Assembly (NCBI GenBank): GCA_964501505.1
Contig: CAZCSY010000036.1
Coordinates: 1-14,409 of the forward strand
Source: CAZCSY01 sp964501505
GTDB lineage: Bacteria > Omnitrophota > Gorgyraeia > Velamenicoccales > Velamenicoccaceae
DNA length: 14,409 nucleotides
Reading direction: 5' to 3'
Part shown: one piece after another, positions 1-5,779 of the stretch
Layout: every line of letters starts with the position of its first letter
How positions within the stretch are numbered: position 1 is the first letter of the stretch
Notes under the pieces: generated by a model
Told to the model about the DNA's origin: nothing
Databases searched by the model: none
What the model saw: the letters and a program-made list of their open reading frames with translations, nothing else
Translations under genes and position numbers: made by a program

Positions 1-1
1 G

Positions 2-382
2 GTCTCCAAGAAGAATGTCCTGCGCGGCCTGCACGGCGACCGCAAGACGTGGAAGTTGATTTCGTGCCTGTGGGGTGAGTTTCTCCTCGTCGTGATCAAG
101 GGGATCCCCGAGGCCCCGGACTTCGGCGCGTGGGCCTCTTTCATGCTGTCGCAAGACGAGCCCGTGCAGATCCTCGTGCCGCCCGGCTACGCGAACGGCC
201 ATCTGGTCCTGAGCCCGGTCGCCGTCTTTCACTACAAGCAATCGACGTATTATGATCCCGAGAGCCAGTTCACCTTAAAGTGGGATGATCCGCGCTTCAA
301 GATATCCTGGCCCGTGAAGAGGCCCGTCCTCTCCGAGCGCGACCGCGTGGGACGCCGCGCCCAGGACGCGACATCCGGTTGA
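2..382 (+). CDS. RmlC-like NDP-4-keto-sugar 3,5-epimerase, 5' partial
   Basis: The reading frame is open from the left edge and ends at the TGA at 380-382, giving 126 residues; the true start lies outside the window. The protein matches the cupin fold of dTDP-4-dehydrorhamnose 3,5-epimerases: NVLRGLHGD near residues 5-13 with the expected catalytic His at 11, KTWKL after it, VPPGYANGHLVLS in the core, HYKQSTYYDP with candidate catalytic tyrosines, and WDDPRFKISWP near the end. Classical RmlC has an aromatic residue and Gln after RGLH; here it is GDRKTW, a variant I associate with epimerases working on other 4-keto sugars, including GDP-6-deoxy-heptose types. It lies 12 bp before a heptose-kinase-like gene and far from rmlABD, so I infer a substrate other than dTDP-glucose derivatives. 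Family call is firm, substrate uncertain. Confidence 0.85.
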   Translation, partial: VSKKNVLRGLHGDRKTWKLISCLWGEFLLVVIKGIPEAPDFGAWASFMLSQDEPVQILVPPGYANGHLVLSPVAVFHYKQSTYYDPESQFTLKWDDPRFKISWPVKRPVLSERDRVGRRAQDATSG

Positions 383-388
383 AGGAGG
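382..388 (+). promoter_or_regulatory. Shine-Dalgarno site for the HddA-like kinase
   Basis: AAGGAGG overlaps the stop codon of the epimerase gene and ends 6 bases before the ATG at 395. It supports that start and suggests translational coupling of the two genes. Confidence 0.8.
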
Positions 389-394
389 TTTAAG

Positions 395-1393
395 ATGGTC
401 ATCAGTCGCACCCCCTTTCGTGTCTCCTTTTTCGGCGGCGGGACGGACTATCCCGACTGGTACCGGCACCATCCGGGCGCGACGCTCGGCGTCACCATCG
501 ACAAGTACTGCTATCTGACGTGCGGATATCTGCCGCCCTTTTTCGACTGTAAGCACCGCATCGTGTATTCCAAGCGGGAGATGGTCAAGACCCTCGATCA
601 GATCCAGCACCCGGCGGTGCGCGAGACGCTGCGGTTCCTCGGGATCAAGAAGGGGGTCAGCGTCCAGCACGTGGGCGACCTGCCGGCGCGCTCGGGGATC
701 GGTTCAAGCTCCGCCTTCACGGTGGGCTTGCTGAACGCGCTGTACGCGGTCCTGGGCAGGATGGTCTCCAAGAAACAGCTGGCGCTCGAGGCGATCGAGA
801 TCGAGCAGAAGTGGATGAAGGAGAACGTCGGCTCGCAGGACCAGGTGATCACCGCCTTCGGCGGCCTCAATCACATGACGTTCAAGGGGGAACGCAACAT
901 CGAGGTGACGCCGGTGACACTGGACCCCCGGAAGATGAAGCTCTTCCACGACCATTTCTTATTGTACTTCACGGGTCTCTCACGCCTGGCGACCGAGATC
1001 GCGGGCGAGCAGATCAAAAACATCCCGCGCAAGACGTCCGAGCTCAGGGCCTTGCATCAGATGGTCGGGGAGGCGCTTTCGATCCTGAACGCGCCGCGCC
1101 TGCGCCTGGACGCCTTCGGCAGGCTCCTGCATGAGTCCTGGAAGATCAAGCGCACCCTGAGCAGCAAGATCGCCACGGCCGCCATCGACGAGACGTACCG
1201 CCGGGCCCGCCGGGCCGGGGCCCTGGGTGGAAAGATTCTCGGCGCGGGCGGCGGCGGATTCATGCTTCTCTTCGTGCGGCCCGAAGACCAGGCACGGGTG
1301 CGCCGGGCGATGAGGTCGCTCTTGCGCGTGCCCTTTAAGTTCGATGATCTGGGGAGCCAGATCATCTATTACCGCCCGGACACTAATTTTTAG
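395..1393 (+). CDS. hddA: GHMP kinase, D-glycero-D-manno-heptose 7-phosphate kinase-like
   Basis: A 332-residue GHMP-superfamily kinase. The N-terminus RTPFRVSFFGGGTDY (residues 5-19) is the signature of the HddA / fucokinase-like branch. The phosphate-binding loop is GIGSSSAF (101-108), GSQDQ (146-150) supplies the likely catalytic Asp149, and the third GHMP motif is GAGGGGFMLLF (283-293). In the known GDP-heptose route HddA phosphorylates D-glycero-D-manno-heptose 7-phosphate at C1. The next gene, 2 bp downstream, is an HddC-like nucleotidyltransferase, which supports the heptose assignment over fucose or mannose kinases. No GmhA isomerase or GmhB phosphatase is visible here; they would have to be encoded elsewhere. 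The start is set by a good Shine-Dalgarno site. Family is sure; exact sugar is inferred from context. Confidence 0.85.
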   Translation: MVISRTPFRVSFFGGGTDYPDWYRHHPGATLGVTIDKYCYLTCGYLPPFFDCKHRIVYSKREMVKTLDQIQHPAVRETLRFLGIKKGVSVQHVGDLPARSGIGSSSAFTVGLLNALYAVLGRMVSKKQLALEAIEIEQKWMKENVGSQDQVITAFGGLNHMTFKGERNIEVTPVTLDPRKMKLFHDHFLLYFTGLSRLATEIAGEQIKNIPRKTSELRALHQMVGEALSILNAPRLRLDAFGRLLHESWKIKRTLSSKIATAAIDETYRRARRAGALGGKILGAGGGGFMLLFVRPEDQARVRRAMRSLLRVPFKFDDLGSQIIYYRPDTNF

Positions 1394-1395
1394 CG

Positions 1396-2190
1396 ATGGC
1401 CGCCGATCTTTCTCAAATAGACACGGTGATCCTTTGCGGCGGAGAGGGCAGGCGCCTGAAGCGTCTGGTCGCCGACCGGCCCAAGCCGCTTGCTGATTTT
1501 GGCGGCGTGCCCTTTCTGGGGCTGCTGATGGATTATTGCGCCACTTTCGGGCTGCGGCGCTTCATCCTGTGCGCCGGCTATAAGGGCGAGATGATCCGCC
1601 GCGCCGTGAAAGATATCGAGCGGCCCTGGCGCGTGCGCTGTGTCCTTGAGAGGTCGGCCCGGGGCACGGGCGGGGCCGTGCGCGGCGCGCGGCGCTGGGT
1701 TAAGAGCGATCCTTTCCTCGTCTTAAACGGCGACTCTTTTTGCGGGGCGGACCTGAAACATCTTGTAGCCTTTCATCGTGTGAAGCGGGCAGTCGTCTCG
1801 ATCGTCGTCGTGCCGGCTGAGAAGCGCCGGGGCCGCGGTCGCGTGGTGCTGGATGCGCGGGGTCGCGTTGTTGCCTTTGAAGAGAAGAAGAAGACGGGCC
1901 GGGCCCTTGACAACGCGGGCATCTACGCCATGAGCCGGAAGGTCTTTGGGCTGATGCCGCGGCCGCCTTTTTCGCTCGAGCGCGATTTTTTCCCCGCTGC
2001 GGTCCGTCAGGGTTATCCGTTGCGGGCCCGCGTGGAGGCCAAGCGCCTCGTCGACTTCGGCACGCCCGACGGATACCGCACGGCGCAGCGTCTGTGGTCC
2101 ACGGGTCGCCTGGGCCTCGGTAGAGCCATTAAGGCCGGGCGTCCAGGCCCCGTCCCGGCCGTCAAGGCAGAACCAGCCGGGCCTCGGTAA
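1396..2190 (+). CDS. hddC: Sugar-1-phosphate nucleotidyltransferase, HddC-like
   Basis: A 264-residue NTP-transferase of the mannose/heptose-1-phosphate guanylyltransferase type. The N-terminal nucleotide loop is GGEGRRL (15-21), where the usual Thr of GGxGTRL is Arg. RPKPL (28-32) follows, ARGTGGA (88-94) lies in the base and sugar region, LNGDSF (110-115) carries metal-binding Asp113, and DFGTPDGY (220-227) gives the second metal ligand Asp220. In the HddA-HddC pair this enzyme would activate heptose 1-phosphate as GDP-heptose. The gene starts 2 bp after hddA stops. Residues from about 236 to the end (GRLGLGRAIKAGRP onward) are low-complexity, rich in Gly, Ala, Pro and Arg, and are encoded by a repeat-bearing stretch; they probably extend the normal C-terminus. 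GDP rather than another nucleotide is inferred from context. Confidence 0.8.
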   Translation: MAADLSQIDTVILCGGEGRRLKRLVADRPKPLADFGGVPFLGLLMDYCATFGLRRFILCAGYKGEMIRRAVKDIERPWRVRCVLERSARGTGGAVRGARRWVKSDPFLVLNGDSFCGADLKHLVAFHRVKRAVVSIVVVPAEKRRGRGRVVLDARGRVVAFEEKKKTGRALDNAGIYAMSRKVFGLMPRPPFSLERDFFPAAVRQGYPLRARVEAKRLVDFGTPDGYRTAQRLWSTGRLGLGRAIKAGRPGPVPAVKAEPAGPR

Positions 2191-2194
2191 AGCC
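2112..2194 (+). repeat. Direct repeat pair and hairpins at the 3' end of the hddC-like gene
   Basis: GGGCCTCGGTAGAGCC at 2112-2127 recurs as GGGCCTCGGTAAAGCC at 2179-2194, 67 bp apart and so in a different frame; the second copy supplies the gene's TAA stop. Between them GGCCGGG (2133-2139) can pair with CCCGGCC (2154-2160). Just after, CCCC-GAAA-GGGG forms a small hairpin near 2193-2204. The arrangement suggests a repeat inserted at, or duplicated over, the gene end. Confidence 0.65.
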
Positions 2195-2215
2195 CCGAAA
2201 GGGGTCCGCATGAGC

Positions 2216-2221
2216 GAGGAG
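2216..2221 (+). promoter_or_regulatory. Shine-Dalgarno site deciding a GTG start
   Basis: GAGGAG lies 5 bases before the GTG at 2227. The upstream ATG at 2210 is in a different frame and meets a stop after five more codons (the TGA at 2225-2227), so the GTG is the supported start of the methyltransferase. Confidence 0.65.
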
Positions 2222-2226
2222 CTCTC

Positions 2227-3021
2227 GTGAGCGGCTTGAGAGATTGGTTGCACAGGCGCTGGGCGCATCCGTTGAGTCAATCCCTGGATCTCGACGGTCC
2301 CGAGGCCATTGTCCGGCACCGGCAGATCATCCGGGGCAACCCGCTCTTGCTGGCCCGCTATGTGTTCGTGTACGATCTCTTCCGGTCCGTCGAGCGCACT
2401 CTGGAGCCGCTCGGCCGTCCGTCCCTCGAGGTCGGCAGCGGCGCCGGCTTTTTGAAATCTTACATTCCTGACGTCATCACCTCCGATGTGGTGGTCGGGG
2501 AGGGGATCGACCGCGTGGAGGACGCGTGCGCGCTCTCGTTTGAGGACGGTGCGCTCAAGGCGGTCTATGCCGTCGGCGTCCTGCACCATCTGCGTGAGCC
2601 CGGGAGGTTCCTGGGCGAGGTTGGGCGGGTGCTCGTGACCGGCGGCCGCTGCGTTTTGGATGAGCCGTCGTCAACGCCGTTTGGATATTTCATGAACCGG
2701 CACCTTCACCAGGAACATACGGACAGGCACGCTGAGGAGTGGGGCATCCCGGCCGGCGGTCGCCTGACAGGCGCCAACATGGCTTTAGCCTACATCATCT
2801 TCCGCCGTGACCGCGGACGGTTTGAAGAACTTTTTCCCCGGTTGAAGGTACGGCAGATCGTGTACCATGATTTTTTACGTTACACCCTTTCGGGCGGATT
2901 GTCGTTTCGGCCCTTTGTGCCGCGCTGTCTCTTTGGCGCGGTCAACGGTTTGGAAAAGCTGGCCGCGCCGCTGATGCGCTGGCTCGGCCACGAAATGATA
3001 GTGGTTCTGGAGAAGGCGTGA
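2227..3021 (+). CDS. Class I SAM-dependent methyltransferase, function unassigned
   Basis: A 264-residue protein with the Rossmann-like methyltransferase core. Motif I is LEVGSGAGFL (67-76), followed by a second strand ending near TSD (85-87), LSFEDGALKAVYAVGVLHHL (103-122) typical of motifs II-III in the Methyltransf_11 group, and FLGEVGRVLVTGGRCVLDEP after it. The C-terminal half (about 150-264) is Arg- and Phe-rich and probably caps the substrate pocket; I do not recognise a subfamily. It lies between the HddC-like transferase and a GDP-sugar dehydratase, so O-methylation of a sugar or glycan is a reasonable inference, but the sequence does not show the acceptor. It starts with GTG, 36 bp after hddC, and no transmembrane segment is evident. 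Confidence 0.8.
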   Translation: MSGLRDWLHRRWAHPLSQSLDLDGPEAIVRHRQIIRGNPLLLARYVFVYDLFRSVERTLEPLGRPSLEVGSGAGFLKSYIPDVITSDVVVGEGIDRVEDACALSFEDGALKAVYAVGVLHHLREPGRFLGEVGRVLVTGGRCVLDEPSSTPFGYFMNRHLHQEHTDRHAEEWGIPAGGRLTGANMALAYIIFRRDRGRFEELFPRLKVRQIVYHDFLRYTLSGGLSFRPFVPRCLFGAVNGLEKLAAPLMRWLGHEMIVVLEKA

Positions 3022-3029
3022 GGATAGAA

Positions 3030-3071
3030 GGCCCTGTATCGCGGGATAGGGCGAGCGAGCGACACAGGGCC
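3030..3071. repeat. Palindrome P1
   Basis: Left arm GGCCCTGTATCGC (3030-3042) pairs with right arm GCGACACAGGGCC (3059-3071) in 12 of 13 positions around a 16-base loop. The only mismatch is A.C at arm position 9; on the complementary strand it would be a G.U wobble, giving an unbroken 13-bp stem. Confidence 0.85.
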
Positions 3072-3077
3072 GATTTA

Positions 3078-3106
3078 TCCCGTGTCGCGAAACAAGCGCC
3101 ACGGGA
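3078..3106. repeat. Palindrome P2, shorter related copy
   Basis: TCCCGTGTCGC (3078-3088) pairs with GCGCCACGGGA (3096-3106) at 10 of 11 positions around the loop GAAACAA. The left arm aligns with the P1/P3 arms over CCYGTRTCGC, so it appears to be a shortened member of the same family. Confidence 0.75.
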
Positions 3107-3111
3107 CCTTC

Positions 3112-3153
3112 GGCCCCGTATCACATGAAGGTGAGAGCCGGTGACACGGGGCC
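3112..3153. repeat. Palindrome P3
   Basis: Left arm GGCCCCGTATCAC (3112-3124) pairs with GTGACACGGGGCC (3141-3153) at 12 of 13 positions with a 16-base loop. Arm length, loop length and the A.C mismatch at position 9 are the same as in P1. Arm positions 6 (T-A in P1, C-G here) and 12 (G-C in P1, A-T here) differ between the copies with pairing kept. Confidence 0.85.
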
Positions 3154-3182
3154 TTCGGCGGGATAGCAAGCGGAGGTAAATC

Positions 3183-4163
3183 ATGAAAAAAATACTGATC
3201 ACAGGGATTACCGGTTTCGTCGGCAGCCACCTGGCCGATTACATCCTGGGGCTCGGCGGCACGGGCCTGGAGGTCCACGGGATACGGCGGTGGCGCAGCC
3301 CGATGGACAACATCGAGGGCATCGCCGATAAGCTCCGCCTGCATTATTGCGAGCTTCTGGATGCCAAGTCCGTCTATGACACGATCGCCGGCATGAGGCC
3401 CGACGCCATCTTTCACCTGGCGGCGCAGTCCTTTGTGCCGACGAGCTTTGACATGCCGGTGAACACCCTGGAGACGAATGTCTGCGGCACGGTCAATCTC
3501 CTGGAGGCGGTCCGGCACGCCAAGATCGACCCGGTCATCCACATCTGCAGCTCATCGGAGGTGTATGGTCAGGTCAGGCAAGACGAGGTCCCCATCAAGG
3601 AGTCCCAGCCTTTCCGGCCGGCGAGCCCTTACGCCGTGAGCAAGGTCGGCGAGGACATGATCGCGTTTCAGTATTTTCTCTCGTACGGCATCAGGACGAT
3701 CCGCACGCGCATGTTCACGCATACCGGACCCAGGCGCGGCGAGGTCTTCGCGGCCTCGGCCTTTGCCCGGCAGATCGCGCGCATCGAAAGCGGTCTGCAG
3801 GAGCCGGTCCTGCGCGTGGGCAATCTCGAGAGCGTGCGCACCTTCGCGGACGTGCGCGATACCGTGCGGGCGTACTGGATCCTGGTGCAGAAGTGTCCGC
3901 CGGGAGAGGTGTACAATATCGGCGGCAGCCGCACGATGACCGTCGGGGATGCGCTGAAGATGTTGCTGGCGCTTTCGCCCCGCAAGGGGGACATTAAGGT
4001 CGTGGTGGACAAGGCGCTCCTGAGGCCGTCTGACGTGACCCTGCAGATCCCGGATTGCACGAAGTTCAAGCAGGCGACGGGGTGGGAGCCTGAGATTCCC
4101 ATTGAAAAGACCTTCGAAGATCTCCTCGTCTATTGGCGCAGGAGATATGAGAAGAGCCGTTAG
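3183..4163 (+). CDS. NDP-sugar 4,6-dehydratase, GDP-mannose 4,6-dehydratase-like
   Basis: A 326-residue extended short-chain dehydrogenase/reductase. The NAD(P)-binding loop TGITGFVGSHLADYIL starts at residue 7; catalytic residues are in SSSEVYG (123-129, with Ser125-Glu126) and YAVSK (Tyr150, Lys154). RTRMFTHTGPRRGEVF (about 173-188) and the late NIGG match the GDP-mannose 4,6-dehydratase (Gmd) group, which oxidises C4 and removes the C6 hydroxyl. It is shorter than typical Gmd (roughly 340-370 residues), nearer the short Gmd-like enzymes that include GDP-heptose dehydratases. With the HddA/HddC-like genes upstream, I infer a product such as GDP-4-keto-6-deoxy-heptose; GDP-mannose remains the main alternative. 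GGAGG at 3172-3176 supports the ATG, and the NnrE gene begins 3 bp after the stop. Confidence 0.85.
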   Translation: MKKILITGITGFVGSHLADYILGLGGTGLEVHGIRRWRSPMDNIEGIADKLRLHYCELLDAKSVYDTIAGMRPDAIFHLAAQSFVPTSFDMPVNTLETNVCGTVNLLEAVRHAKIDPVIHICSSSEVYGQVRQDEVPIKESQPFRPASPYAVSKVGEDMIAFQYFLSYGIRTIRTRMFTHTGPRRGEVFAASAFARQIARIESGLQEPVLRVGNLESVRTFADVRDTVRAYWILVQKCPPGEVYNIGGSRTMTVGDALKMLLALSPRKGDIKVVVDKALLRPSDVTLQIPDCTKFKQATGWEPEIPIEKTFEDLLVYWRRRYEKSR

Positions 4164-4166
4164 GTC

Positions 4167-4853
4167 GTGACGGGGCCGGTCCTTACCCCTCAAGCTGTGC
4201 AGCGTCTTGACCGCCTGGCGTGGGAACGCTATCGGATCCCGACGCTGATCCTGATGGAGCACGCCGGTCTTGCCGTGGCAAGGGAGGTCGGGGGCGTCTT
4301 GCGGCGACAAAAGCCCGGTGCCCCTGCGTTGCGGCACCGGCGCGGTTGTGTCGTGTGCGTCTGCGGCAAGGGGAATAACGGCGGAGACGGTTTCGTGGCG
4401 GCGCGCCACCTGATCTGTCAGGGCGTGCGCGTTGATGTCTTTTCAACGGCATCGGCCCGCGACCTTAAAGGCGATGCCCGCTTCAACCACCGCATCCTGA
4501 CGAGGATGGGCGTGGTCGTGCAGCCCCTGAGGCGCGCACGGGACCTTGAAAGATTTTGCAAGGCGTTAAGGGCCGCGGACGCGGTGGTGGATGCGCTCCT
4601 GGGGATCGGTGCGCGTGGCAAGGTTCGTGAACCGTTGGCACGCGTCATCCGTCTGATGAACGCGTCGGACGCACGGATCATTTCGGTGGATGTTCCCTCC
4701 GGGCTGGACGCGCGCACGGGAAGATGTCTTGGTGATGGCGTCAGGGCCTGGCGCACGGTCACCTTCACGGCCCTGAAGACGGGTCTTGTGCGCGGGGCCG
4801 GCAGACGGATGGCGGGCGGGGTGCGCGTTGCCGCTATCGGCATCCCGTGTTGA
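4167..4853 (+). CDS. nnrE: NAD(P)H-hydrate epimerase, single YjeF_N domain
   Basis: A 228-residue YjeF_N-domain protein. CGKGNNGGDGFVAARHL (66-82) is the family's substrate-phosphate loop, VVDALLGIG (140-148) includes the potassium-binding Asp142, and DVPSGLDARTG (175-185) is the third hallmark. NnrE interconverts the R and S forms of hydrated NAD(P)H, a metabolite-repair step that feeds the dehydratase NnrD. In many bacteria the two are fused (about 500 residues); here only the epimerase half exists and no NnrD domain follows. The GTG start is 3 bp after the dehydratase stop. Its place among sugar genes is unusual, although several neighbours are NAD(P)-dependent SDR enzymes; I do not claim a functional link. 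Family assignment is firm. Confidence 0.93.
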   Translation: MTGPVLTPQAVQRLDRLAWERYRIPTLILMEHAGLAVAREVGGVLRRQKPGAPALRHRRGCVVCVCGKGNNGGDGFVAARHLICQGVRVDVFSTASARDLKGDARFNHRILTRMGVVVQPLRRARDLERFCKALRAADAVVDALLGIGARGKVREPLARVIRLMNASDARIISVDVPSGLDARTGRCLGDGVRAWRTVTFTALKTGLVRGAGRRMAGGVRVAAIGIPC

Positions 4854-4895
4854 AGACGGACGCAGATGAATATCAAGTTTTCGGGAGTTTGTCAT

Positions 4896-4904
4896 AAAGG
4901 AGGA
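4896..4904 (+). promoter_or_regulatory. Strong Shine-Dalgarno site for rmlA
   Basis: AAAGGAGGA ends 5 bases before the GTG at 4910, fixing that start. The 56-bp spacer 4854-4909 contains nothing else that I recognise. Confidence 0.85.
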
Positions 4905-4909
4905 GAGAC

Positions 4910-5779
4910 GTGAAAGGGATTATTTTGGCGGGCGGGCGGGCGACGCGGCTGTTTCCCATTACCCGCGGCGTGTGCAAACAGCTTTTGCCGATCTACGACA
5001 AGCCAATGATCTACTACCCATTGTCCGTCTTGATGCTTGCCGGTATCCGGGATATCCTTATCATCTCGACGGCCAAGGACGTGCCACGGATCCGCGACCT
5101 TCTGGGCAGCGGCCAGGAGCTCGGGGTGCGCTTTTCTTATGAAGTCCAGGAGCGGCCCGGCGGCATCGCCCAAAGCCTTCTGATCGGCGCGGACTTTATC
5201 GGCAAGCACCCCGTGGCGCTTATCCTCGGCGACAATATCTTTTACGGCCACGAGTTGACGCCGATCCTGCGCCGTGCGGCCCGCCTCAAGGATGGCGCGC
5301 TGATCCTCGTTTATTACGTGAAAGACCCCCAGCGTTACGGCGTTGTCGGTTTTGACAGGAGGGGGCGGCCGACGTCCATCACCGAGAAGCCCCGCCGGCC
5401 CGCCTCGAACTGGGTCGCGACCGGCCTTTACTTCTATGACCAGCGCGCGGTGTCGATCGCCAAAAGACTCAGGCCTTCGGCACGCGGAGAGCTTGAGATC
5501 ACGGGCCTCAACGGGGCGTACCTTGCCGAGCGCAAGTTGAAGGTCGAGCGCCTGGGCCGCGGGTTTGCGTGGCTTGATACCGGGACCTACGACTCCCTTA
5601 TCGATTCGTCGGTCTTCATCAAGACGCTCCAGGAGCGCCAGGGGCTTAAGGTCGGTTGCATCGAGGAGATCGCCTACCGCCGGGGGTATATCACCAGGCG
5701 CCAGCTGTTGTCGCTGGCCGGGTCGATCCCCACGGAATACGGAGATTACCTGAAGGAGCGCGCTGATGAAAAGGAGTGA
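4910..5779 (+). CDS. rmlA: Glucose-1-phosphate thymidylyltransferase
   Basis: A 289-residue protein, the usual length of short RmlA enzymes, which make dTDP-glucose from dTTP and glucose 1-phosphate. KQLLPIYDKPMIYYPLSVLM (23-42) is close to the family consensus. LGDNIFYG (106-113) carries metal-binding Asp108, EKP (159-161) lines the sugar site, GELEIT (193-198) and WLDTGTYDSL (221-230, Asp223) complete the active site. The nucleotide loop reads GGRATRL (8-14) instead of GGSGTRL; Ala in place of the last Gly also occurs in some related thymidylyltransferases, so I expect activity. The start is GTG with a strong Shine-Dalgarno site. The 3' end overlaps the next gene by 14 bp, pointing to coupled translation of the rhamnose enzymes. 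Confidence 0.95.
   Translation: MKGIILAGGRATRLFPITRGVCKQLLPIYDKPMIYYPLSVLMLAGIRDILIISTAKDVPRIRDLLGSGQELGVRFSYEVQERPGGIAQSLLIGADFIGKHPVALILGDNIFYGHELTPILRRAARLKDGALILVYYVKDPQRYGVVGFDRRGRPTSITEKPRRPASNWVATGLYFYDQRAVSIAKRLRPSARGELEITGLNGAYLAERKLKVERLGRGFAWLDTGTYDSLIDSSVFIKTLQERQGLKVGCIEEIAYRRGYITRRQLLSLAGSIPTEYGDYLKERADEKE

Larger units (their letters stand above)
3022..3182. other. Non-coding spacer holding three successive palindromes
   Basis: No gene is visible in these 161 bases. They hold three hairpins (3030-3071, 3078-3106, 3112-3153) and end with GGAGG (3172-3176), the Shine-Dalgarno site of the dehydratase gene. Besides the arms there is a direct repeat ACGGGRCCTTCGGC at 3101-3114 and 3146-3159, and CGGGATA occurs at 3042-3048 and 3159-3165, with its complement TATCCCG at 3076-3082. 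The last can pair with the loop of the first hairpin and so compete with it. Confidence 0.75.

Noticed and set aside
368..379. GCGACATCCGGT at the end of the first gene, identical to 12305-12316
   Set aside because: It is a 12-base match that could belong to the repeat family, but it has no palindromic partner or further similarity here, so chance is not excluded.
3030..3153. CRISPR array
   Set aside because: There are too few units, they are palindromes of unequal length with short spacers, and no cas gene is near.
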